Made by a program: the position numbers and the translations under genes. Below, in pieces: positions 26,876-33,960 of a stretch of DNA of 46,381 nucleotides. The number at the start of each line of letters is the position of its first letter. Position 1 is the stretch's first letter. The notes under the pieces are model-generated. The model was not told the DNA's origin. It saw only the letters and a list, made by a program, of their open reading frames with translations, and searched no databases. Origin of the DNA: DASSBR01 sp035708085 (GTDB taxonomy: Bacteria; Pseudomonadota; Gammaproteobacteria; Natronospirales; DASSBR01); NCBI GenBank assembly GCA_035708085.1, contig DASSTE010000029.1, positions 1 through 46,381 of the forward strand, given 5' to 3'.

Positions 26876-26915
26876 GGCAGGCGGGACGGAAACCAGTGGT
26901 TATCCTACCCGACAG

Positions 26916-27008
26916 AGTCGCTAGTCGCTACTGGTTAGTCGCCAGGACTGAGTGAAAAGGTCGCTCGCCTTCTTCAAACTTAGTCCTAGCGACTTAGTCC
27001 TAGCGACT
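26916..27008. repeat. Palindromic repeat built of 14-base units, copy 2 (between ftsY and the lipase gene)
   Basis: Left arm AGTCGCCAGGACTGAGT (26937-26953) and right arm ACTTAGTCCTAGCGACT (26978-26994) pair with two mismatches across a 24-base core that itself contains AAGG/CCTT. A second right-hand unit TAGTCCTAGCGACT (26995-27008) follows directly. Upstream, 26916-26936 holds degenerate units (GTCGCTAGTCGCTACTG). Core length equals that of copy 1; core sequences differ. The lipase stop is at its edge. Confidence 0.85.
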
Positions 27009-27010
27009 TT

Positions 27011-29020
27011 CTATTTGACGACCGTCGGGTCGGTGATAACGATCTGCATGCCGTTGCTGGCCGCGAACGTGACGGTTTCCGTCTGCATCTCGACGGTCGC
27101 CGGCAGGCTCGCGGTCGGATCGAGCAACGAACCGTGGCTGCCGACCAGGAAGCGGACGATGCCGCGCACGCCGTCGGGATTCGTCGTCGTCGTGTGAATG
27201 GGCATCAGGCCCATTTCGTTCGCCAGCAGGTCGGTGAACATGGGCGGAATCACCTGATCGGGCGCGGACCCCGGGCTGCCGACGACTTCGGTCATGTGGA
27301 TCGGGTGGTTGGCCGCGGCTGCCGCGGCGTAGTTGGCCGGATCGGCCGCGCCGATAACCGTCTGCGCATTACGGAAAAAGTCGAAGTACAGCGGCGAGCC
27401 GGGCTGCAGGCCCTGCGAGGCCAGGCCGCTGTTGATCGGGCCGGACAGCTGGGGCGATTTCTGCAACAGCAGGGCGAGGTGGCCGCCCGGGCTGGCGAGG
27501 GTCGCCGATATCGCGGTTTTGTCGACGGCCAGGTAATCGACGCCGACGATTGCGCCGAGCGAATGGCCGACGAAGTAGATGCGGCTGCCGTTGAAATCCG
27601 GTTGGCCGTCGCCGTTGTAGTCGATCGTCGGCAGCGTCTTCGTCAGGCTGATCAGGTCGGCCGCGCCTTCGCGCACGTTGTCGCGGCTCGTCAGCAGGCT
27701 CGTCAGGTTGATGAAGTGCGCGCCGCTGGAGTCGATCTTGCTGTCCGCACCGGCCGCGCCGCTCTGGTTGTCCTGCACGTCGAGGTTGAACGTGCGCTCG
27801 TGATCGGCCTGGTAGAACGGATTGGTCGTATCGGTGACGCCGTGCAGCGGCAGGTCGATGGCGACCACCGCAAAACCCGCGTCGGCGAAGCTATCCGCGA
27901 TGGCGAGCATGTTGGTGCGGTTGCCGGTGATGCCGTGCTGGAAAATCACCACCGGCCAGCCGCCGGCGGGCTCCGTACCGCCCATCTGTTCGTAAGTCGA
28001 CTGCGCGTTCGGCACCGTGGCCAGCAGCGGAATCGACAACGTCGCGGTCTGCACCGGCGCCGGGTTGTACTGCGTCAGCGCGGTGCCGTTCTGACCGGTC
28101 CAGTGGCCGGTCAGCGGCGCGGTCGGGTCCTGCGTCGTCGGCACCGGCAGGTAATACGGAATCTTGACGTCGCCGACGTAAATATCCGCGTGGCCGGAGA
28201 ATTGCTTGTTGATCTGCTGCGTCGTGATGCCCATCGGCTGCAGCACGCCGCCCAGCGGCTTTGCGTGTGCGTCGATGTAGGCCAGCGTCGCGCCCGCCGA
28301 TTCGGTCGCGAAGCTCCAGGTCAGAATCACGTGACTCGGGTCGAGGCCGGCGCCGGTCGCGACCTGAAGCATCGCGCCTTCGAGCAGCTTGATCTGGTTG
28401 AGCGTCGGGTCGGGAAGGTCGGCATTGCTCGCCAGTGCCTGCTTGATCTGCGCGTACTGCGTGTCGGCAGTCGCATTGCTGCCGTCCGTGCTCTTGATGC
28501 CGTCGGTCAGCACCACTTCATAGGCGCTCGAGGTATCCAGCGGATGCAGCGGCGTGATCGTCAACACGCTGCGATTGACCGGCGAGACACCGGCCTTGTA
28601 ATCGACGCCTGCGGCGAGCGGCTTGATGAATTTGACGACCGCGTGCGTTTTCGGGTCTTCCTGCACCTGGAACACGAATACGGTCTTGCCGCCGACCACC
28701 GAGTCCGGATCGATCGGCGCGGTGAAATTGGCGCTGATGGGAGCCTGCGTCGAAAAGCCGTCGATCTGGTTGACGGCGAGAACGGGCGCTTCGGCCGGAT
28801 TGGCCTTGGCCTGGTCGGTCAGCGGAATGTTGAGGGTGCCGTCCTCGCTGCCGTTGAAGTACAGATCGTTCGGGTACGGCATCTCGCCGCCTTGCGGGGC
28901 GAAGTAAGCGCTGAACGTGGATTGCGGCGCCGGCGCCGGCGGCTGCGATTGCTCTTCCTTGACGCATCCCCCCAGAGCGAATGCAAGCAGAACCAGTACC
29001 AGACCGAAGCGATTGTTCAT
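27011..29020 (-). CDS. VolA/Pla-1-type extracellular lipase/lysophospholipase lipoprotein
   Basis: A 669-residue lipoprotein with lipobox LGGC (lipidated C19) and a Pro-rich linker. The Ser nucleophile is in YFVGHSLGAIVG, and the oxyanion strand is WPVVIFQHGITGNRTNML, of the alpha/beta-hydrolase fold (from about residue 355). The N-terminal half, with GGEMPYPNDLYF and a bacterial-Ig-like region (PIDPDSVVGGKTVFV), matches the Pla-1/cef and VolA lipases that release fatty acids from phosphatidylcholine at the cell surface. It is transcribed towards ftsY and away from rsmD, so it is monocistronic. The exact substrate is unknown; surface display is inferred from the family. Confidence 0.87.
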   Translation of the reverse strand: MNNRFGLVLVLLAFALGGCVKEEQSQPPAPAPQSTFSAYFAPQGGEMPYPNDLYFNGSEDGTLNIPLTDQAKANPAEAPVLAVNQIDGFSTQAPISANFTAPIDPDSVVGGKTVFVFQVQEDPKTHAVVKFIKPLAAGVDYKAGVSPVNRSVLTITPLHPLDTSSAYEVVLTDGIKSTDGSNATADTQYAQIKQALASNADLPDPTLNQIKLLEGAMLQVATGAGLDPSHVILTWSFATESAGATLAYIDAHAKPLGGVLQPMGITTQQINKQFSGHADIYVGDVKIPYYLPVPTTQDPTAPLTGHWTGQNGTALTQYNPAPVQTATLSIPLLATVPNAQSTYEQMGGTEPAGGWPVVIFQHGITGNRTNMLAIADSFADAGFAVVAIDLPLHGVTDTTNPFYQADHERTFNLDVQDNQSGAAGADSKIDSSGAHFINLTSLLTSRDNVREGAADLISLTKTLPTIDYNGDGQPDFNGSRIYFVGHSLGAIVGVDYLAVDKTAISATLASPGGHLALLLQKSPQLSGPINSGLASQGLQPGSPLYFDFFRNAQTVIGAADPANYAAAAAANHPIHMTEVVGSPGSAPDQVIPPMFTDLLANEMGLMPIHTTTTNPDGVRGIVRFLVGSHGSLLDPTASLPATVEMQTETVTFAASNGMQIVITDPTVVK

Positions 29021-29095
29021 TGGTAGCTCCCTAAGCTCCCATAATGGCTCGGGCTAGGTTACGCTGGTTTTTGAATTGAGCGCAACCTTCCCGCA

Positions 29096-29653
29096 ATGCC
29101 CCAACGACCCTACAAAAATGAATTCCGCATCATCGCCGGCGCATGGCGCAGCCGGCGTTGCACGTTCCCGCCGCGCGAGGGATTGCGGCCGACTCCGGAC
29201 CGCGTCCGCGAGACGCTGTTCAACTGGTTCGGCAGTCGCATTGAAGGCGCGCGCTGCCTCGATCTCTTCGCCGGCAGTGGGGCACTGGGGCTCGAAGCGC
29301 TGTCGCGTGGTGCGGGACGCGTCGTATTCGTCGAACGCGACCGGGAGGCGGCGCAGGGGATCGCAGCCAATCTCGCCCGGCTGGACGGAAAATGCGCCGA
29401 AGTCGTCGCCATGGATGCAGTCAATTATCTCGCCGGCACGGACGAGTCGTTCGATATTGTTTTCCTCGATCCGCCATTTGCTTCCGGCCTGCTTGATCTC
29501 GTGCTGGATCCACTGCAGGCGCGGCTGCGGCCCGACGCGCGCATTTACCTGGAGTTTCCGCTCGCCGCGGGGGCACCGCCGCTGCCGACGAACTGGCAAC
29601 TGCTGAAGTCGAAGCGGGCCGGGCAGGTGGGCTATGGGCTTGCGACGATCTGA
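29096..29653 (+). CDS. rsmD: 16S rRNA (guanine966-N2)-methyltransferase RsmD
   Basis: A 185-residue class I methyltransferase. It begins with 'RIIAGAWRSRRC' and 'LRPTPDRVRETLFNWF', both RsmD signatures. SAM motif I is CLDLFAGSGALGLEAL, motif IV is FLDPPF. RsmD methylates G966 of 16S rRNA in the assembled 30S subunit. It pairs with coaD downstream in the same direction, a widely conserved order. It lies divergent from the lipase gene, with 75 bases between. Confidence 0.96.
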   Translation: MPQRPYKNEFRIIAGAWRSRRCTFPPREGLRPTPDRVRETLFNWFGSRIEGARCLDLFAGSGALGLEALSRGAGRVVFVERDREAAQGIAANLARLDGKCAEVVAMDAVNYLAGTDESFDIVFLDPPFASGLLDLVLDPLQARLRPDARIYLEFPLAAGAPPLPTNWQLLKSKRAGQVGYGLATI

Positions 29654-29689
29654 TAATATGTCGCCGTCTCAGGTACGGAAACAATAACA

Positions 29690-30166
29690 GTGGCGACCGC
29701 ACTCTATCCGGGCACGTTCGACCCGATCACCAACGGCCATTGCGACCTCGTCCGGCGGGCCTTGAAGCTCTTCGACCGCGTGGTTATCGCGATCGCCGCG
29801 AACCCGTCCAAGGCACCGTTGTTCGACCTCGAAAAGCGCTGCGAACTCGCGCGCCTGTCGCTCGCCGACGTCTCCGGCGTCGAGGTCAGCGGCTTCACCG
29901 GCCTGACCGTGCAGTTCGCGCGCGAGCATGGCATCGAGGTGATCCTGCGCGGCCTGCGCGCCGTGTCGGACTTCGAGTTCGAATTCCAGCTCGCGGCGAT
30001 GAACCGCCACCTGTCACCGGAAGTCGAGACACTGTTCCTGACGCCGAGCGAGCGCTATACCTTCCTCTCATCCAGCATGGTGCGCGAAGTCGCCGGCCTC
30101 AAGGGCGACGTCTCGCAGTTCGTGCATCCGGCCGTCGAAGCCGAACTCAAAAAGCGGTTCGGCTAA
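29690..30166 (+). CDS. coaD: Phosphopantetheine adenylyltransferase
   Basis: A 158-residue enzyme of the penultimate step of coenzyme A synthesis. It starts at a GTG (VATALYPGTFDPITNGHCDL), placed so that the nucleotidyl-transferase motif T-x-G-H falls in position; FSSSMVREVAGLKGDVSQFV is the second signature (SSSMVRE), and ILRGLRAVSDFEFEFQLA is the family's substrate-binding stretch. It lies 36 bases downstream of rsmD. Its stop codon overlaps the stop of mutM on the opposite strand. Confidence 0.97.
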   Translation: MATALYPGTFDPITNGHCDLVRRALKLFDRVVIAIAANPSKAPLFDLEKRCELARLSLADVSGVEVSGFTGLTVQFAREHGIEVILRGLRAVSDFEFEFQLAAMNRHLSPEVETLFLTPSERYTFLSSSMVREVAGLKGDVSQFVHPAVEAELKKRFG

Positions 30167-30978
30167 CGCTGGCAACGCGGGCAGTAGTAGGTTGCCCGCT
30201 GTCCCGATACGACTCTTTTTATAGCCGTGCCGCAGCGTGGGCAGGGCTCGCCGGCGCGATCGTAAACCTGCAGCTCGATTTTGAAGTAGCCGGGGCTGCC
30301 GTCGTCGCGGGTGAAGTCGCGCAGTGTGGTGCCGCCGGCGGCGATCGCGGCGGCGAGGACCGCCTTGACGGCTTCGGCCAGCTCGTCGCAACGCACTCGC
30401 GCGATGCGGCCGGCGGCGCGCAGCGGGTGAATGCGCGCCGCGAACAGCGCCTCGTTGGCATAGATGTTGCCGACGCCGGCGACGATGCGGCTGTTCATCA
30501 GCAGGTTCTTGATCGCGACGCGCCGGTTGCGCGACACCTTATATAGGTATGCGCAGTCGAAGGCATCGGACAGCGGCTCTGGGCCCAGGTATTTCAGCAG
30601 CGGGTCGGCGAGCGGATTGTCGCGCGTGAACAGCACCGCGCCGAAGCGGCGCGGGTCGCGCAGCCGCAGGGCGCGGCCATTGTCGAGCACGATGTCGACA
30701 TGGTCGTGCGGCCCCGGTGGCGTCGCGGCAGGCAGCACGCGCAGGCTGCCGGACATGCCGAGATGCACGATCAGTGTGCCGGGGGCGACGCGAATCAGCA
30801 GGTACTTGCCGCGGCGGTCGACGCTTTCGATCGCCGTGCCGGCGAGCGTCGTTTCCAGGCGCGGCGGCACCGGCCAGCGCAGCCGCCGCTGGCGCACGAC
30901 GACTTCGCGAATCGTGCGACCTTCGATGTGCGGCGCGATCCCGCGGCGTGCGGTTTCGACTTCGGGGAGTTCGGGCAT
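30163..30978 (-). CDS. mutM: Formamidopyrimidine-DNA glycosylase (Fpg)
   Basis: A 271-residue DNA repair glycosylase/AP-lyase that excises 8-oxoguanine. The N-terminal catalytic Pro2-Glu3 (MPELPEVET) and K58 (RRGKYLL) are present. The helix-two-turn-helix region contains VAGVGNIYANEALF, and a C-terminal zinc finger uses CPRC...CPRC (CPRCGTAIKRVVSGQRATYY, then CPRCQR). It is convergent with coaD; the two stop codons share bases (plus strand CTAA at 30163-30166). Length is normal. Confidence 0.97.
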   Translation of the reverse strand: MPELPEVETARRGIAPHIEGRTIREVVVRQRRLRWPVPPRLETTLAGTAIESVDRRGKYLLIRVAPGTLIVHLGMSGSLRVLPAATPPGPHDHVDIVLDNGRALRLRDPRRFGAVLFTRDNPLADPLLKYLGPEPLSDAFDCAYLYKVSRNRRVAIKNLLMNSRIVAGVGNIYANEALFAARIHPLRAAGRIARVRCDELAEAVKAVLAAAIAAGGTTLRDFTRDDGSPGYFKIELQVYDRAGEPCPRCGTAIKRVVSGQRATYYCPRCQR

Positions 30979-31047
30979 CGCGTTATGGTACGCGAAGTCG
31001 CCGTGTTAGACTCCGGGAAAACCAGACCAAGGCCCAGGAGGGACGCC

Positions 31048-33870
31048 ATGTCACTGCCGCATCGCTCGCTTAAAGCGGGGCTCCTCGTTTTTGTCGCCAC
31101 TGTTCTTTCTGCCTGTGCGACGCCGAATGCACAACAGGCGCCGATGTCGAGCCAAAGCGGTTCCGTCGGCCAAAGCCTCGCGCAGAAAATCCCCGATATC
31201 AGCTACACCGAATTCAAGCTCAAGAACGGCTTGACGGTGATCGTGCACCAGGACGACAAGGCGCCGATTGTGGCCGTCAACACCTGGTACCACGTCGGCT
31301 CCGGCGACGAGCCCACCGGCCGCCACGGCTTCGCGCATCTGTTCGAGCACCTGATGTTCACCGGCAGCGAGCATCACCCAGGCGAGTTCATGGCGCCGTT
31401 CGCGCAGGTCGGCGCGACCGAACAGAACGGCACGACCAACACCGATCGCACCAATTACTTCGAGGACGTGCCGAAGAACGCGCTCGACCTGACACTGTGG
31501 ATGGAGTCGGACCGGATGGGCTGGCTGCTGCCGTCGATCGATCAGAAACGGCTTGAGCAGCAGCGCGGCGTGGTCGAAAACGAAAAGCGCCAGGACGAAA
31601 ACCAGCCGTACGGCAAGGTCTGGGCGCACATCGCGCACGCGACTTATCCGGTCGGCCATCCGTATCACCACACCACGATCGGCAGCAAAGCGGATCTCGA
31701 TGCGGCAACGCTCGCCGACGTGCGCGACTGGTTCAAGACCTACTACGGCCCCAACAACGCGGTGCTGTCGATCGCCGGCGACGTCGATCCGGCCAAGGTC
31801 AAGCAGAAGGTCATCAAGTATTACGGCAACATCCCGGCGTCGCCGCCGCTCAGCCACATGCAGGCATGGACGGCGAAAGGCTACGGTGCGGGGCACGAGG
31901 TGATGCACGACCGCGTGCCGGCCGCGCGCGTTTACATGGTCTGGAACGTGCCGGCGCTGACTACGGCCGATGTCGATTACCTGAACCTCGTTGCGTCGGT
32001 GCTGTCGGACGGCAAGGCATCGCGGCTGTACAAGCGACTGGTTTATACGGATCAGGTTGCGAGCGACGTGCAGGCGTTCGTGTATGAGCGCGAGATCGCG
32101 AGCCAGTTCGTCATCATGGCGACTGCGGTGCCCGGTGGCTCCCTTGCCAAGGTGAAATCGGATATTCGCGACGAGTTGGCGAACTTCCTCAAGCACGGGC
32201 CGACGGCGCAGGAATTGCAGCGGGTGAAGGCGTCGACTTACGCCGACTTTGTACGCGGCATCGAAACCATCGGCGGCTTCGGCGGCGTCTCCAGCATCCT
32301 TGCGCAAGGCGAGGTGTACTACGGCAACCCGGCCGCGTACAAGAACGTGCTCAAGCGTCAGATGACAGCCAGCGCCGCCGATCTCAAGCACGTTGCAGAT
32401 GAATGGCTGCCACGTGGCGGCGCCTATGTGCTCGACGTTGAACCGTACGGCGATCATTCGACCACCGGCAGCGGCGCCGACCGTTCGCACCTGCCGAACG
32501 TGGGCGGGTTCCCGAACGTCAGCTTCCCGAACCTCCAAACCGCGACGCTGCCGAACGGCCTCAAGCTGATCGTCGCGCATCACGGCGACCTGCCATTGAT
32601 CGAATTTTCACTGCAGATCAACGCCGGTTATGCAGCCGATAGTTATGCCGGTGCCGTGCCGGGTACGGCGAAGCTGGCGCTCGACGCGCTGAGTGCCGGC
32701 ACCACCAGCCGCGGCGCGCTGGAGATCAGCAAGCAGCTGCAGCGCCTGGGCGCGACGCTTAGCGCAGGTTCTGCACTGGATGAATCGAGTGTCGACATGT
32801 CGGCGCTCAAGCCGAACCTCGACAAGTCGCTGGCGCTGTTTGCGGACGTGGTTTTGCATCCGAGCTATCCGGCCAACAACGTCGCCAAGCTGCGCAAGCA
32901 GCAGCTCGCTGAAATCCGCCAGGAGAAGCATCAGCCGACGGCACTGGCGCTGCGCATCATGCCGCGGCTGATTTACGGCCCGCACCACCCGTACTCGATG
33001 CCGCTCACCGGGTCCGGCTACACCCGCACCGTGTCGCAACTGACGCCGGCCGATCTCAAGCAGTTCCACGACACGTGGTTCAAGCCCAACAACGCCACGC
33101 TGATCGTCGTCGGCGATACGACGCTGGCTGAGATCAAGCCGAAGATCGAAAAGCTGTTCGCCAACTGGCAGCGCGGCGATGTACCGACGAAGCACATCGC
33201 GCACGTCCAGCCGCCGGGTTCGAGCGAGATTTACCTGATCGACCGGCCCGGCTCGGAGCAGTCGATCATCTTCGCCGGCACGCTTGCGCCGCCCTACAAC
33301 GCCGATAACCACCTCGCGCTCAGTGCGATGAACAACGTGTTCGGCGGCAGCTTCAACGCCCGCGTCAACATGGACCTGCGCGAGGGCAAGCACTGGGCCT
33401 ACGGCGCGTACAGCTTCATGTTTGCCGCGCGCGGCCAGGAGCCGTTCATCATTTACGCCCCGGTGCAGACGGACAAGACGGCGCCGGCAATGGCTGAAAT
33501 CGAAAAGCTGGCGACGGGCTTCGTCAACGGCAAGCCCGCCACCGAAGCCGAACTTGAACGCGTCAAGCACAAGAGCATTCGCAGCCTCGCCGGGCGCTGG
33601 GAAACCAACCACGCCGTCGCCGGCTCGATCGGCACGCTGGTCAGCTTCGATCTGCCGAAGGATTACTGGGATACCTACCCGTCACGGCTGCGCAAGATCG
33701 ACCTCAAGGACGTGCATCAGGCGGCAAAGGAAGTCGTCGAGCCGTACAAGCTGATCTGGGTGGTCGTTGGTGATCTCGACAAGGTCGGGCCCGCGATCAA
33801 AAAGCTCGGCCTGGGCGAGATCCATTATCTCGACGCCAACGGCAACCCCGTGCCGGCACCACATTCCTGA
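31048..33870 (+). CDS. M16-family (pitrilysin-like) zinc peptidase lipoprotein
   Basis: A 940-residue protein. The ATG at 31048 has a CAGGAGGG ribosome site and opens a lipoprotein signal (MSLPHRSLKAGLLVFVATVL, lipobox LSAC, C23). Two M16 halves follow. The first (about 55-480) has the inverted zinc motif HLFEH (97-101) with the third ligand in RGVVENEKRQ; the second (about 490-930) lacks the motif and is the regulatory half. GFAHLFEHLMF and NAVLSIAGDVDP are typical. Such enzymes degrade peptides in an enclosed chamber; here it should be attached to a membrane facing the periplasm. It is a single gene, and REP-like palindromes follow it. Confidence 0.95.
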   Translation: MSLPHRSLKAGLLVFVATVLSACATPNAQQAPMSSQSGSVGQSLAQKIPDISYTEFKLKNGLTVIVHQDDKAPIVAVNTWYHVGSGDEPTGRHGFAHLFEHLMFTGSEHHPGEFMAPFAQVGATEQNGTTNTDRTNYFEDVPKNALDLTLWMESDRMGWLLPSIDQKRLEQQRGVVENEKRQDENQPYGKVWAHIAHATYPVGHPYHHTTIGSKADLDAATLADVRDWFKTYYGPNNAVLSIAGDVDPAKVKQKVIKYYGNIPASPPLSHMQAWTAKGYGAGHEVMHDRVPAARVYMVWNVPALTTADVDYLNLVASVLSDGKASRLYKRLVYTDQVASDVQAFVYEREIASQFVIMATAVPGGSLAKVKSDIRDELANFLKHGPTAQELQRVKASTYADFVRGIETIGGFGGVSSILAQGEVYYGNPAAYKNVLKRQMTASAADLKHVADEWLPRGGAYVLDVEPYGDHSTTGSGADRSHLPNVGGFPNVSFPNLQTATLPNGLKLIVAHHGDLPLIEFSLQINAGYAADSYAGAVPGTAKLALDALSAGTTSRGALEISKQLQRLGATLSAGSALDESSVDMSALKPNLDKSLALFADVVLHPSYPANNVAKLRKQQLAEIRQEKHQPTALALRIMPRLIYGPHHPYSMPLTGSGYTRTVSQLTPADLKQFHDTWFKPNNATLIVVGDTTLAEIKPKIEKLFANWQRGDVPTKHIAHVQPPGSSEIYLIDRPGSEQSIIFAGTLAPPYNADNHLALSAMNNVFGGSFNARVNMDLREGKHWAYGAYSFMFAARGQEPFIIYAPVQTDKTAPAMAEIEKLATGFVNGKPATEAELERVKHKSIRSLAGRWETNHAVAGSIGTLVSFDLPKDYWDTYPSRLRKIDLKDVHQAAKEVVEPYKLIWVVVGDLDKVGPAIKKLGLGEIHYLDANGNPVPAPHS

Positions 33871-33871
33871 A

Positions 33872-33950
33872 CCCTCTCCCACAGGGAGAGGGCAGGGTGA
33901 GGGGTGTAATCAACTCCCCTCATCCCAACCTTCTCCCTGAGGGAGAAGGG
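33872..33950. repeat. Composite REP-like palindrome pair after the M16 gene
   Basis: CCCTCTCCC (33872-33880) pairs with GGGAGAGGG (33884-33892), followed by CAGGGTGAGGGG; a spacer, then CCCCTCATCCC and CCTTCTCCC (33929-33937) paired with GGGAGAAGG (33941-33949). The GAGGGG / CCCCTC arms make the two halves an inverted pair. This is the widespread BIME-like layout and lies between two convergent genes, where it may end transcripts. Confidence 0.85.
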
Positions 33951-33960
33951 GTGAGAGACC

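Noticed and set aside
30700..31047. Longer N-terminus for the M16 peptidase
   Set aside because: The upstream part overlaps mutM on the other strand, while the ATG at 31048 has a strong ribosome site and opens a lipoprotein signal.
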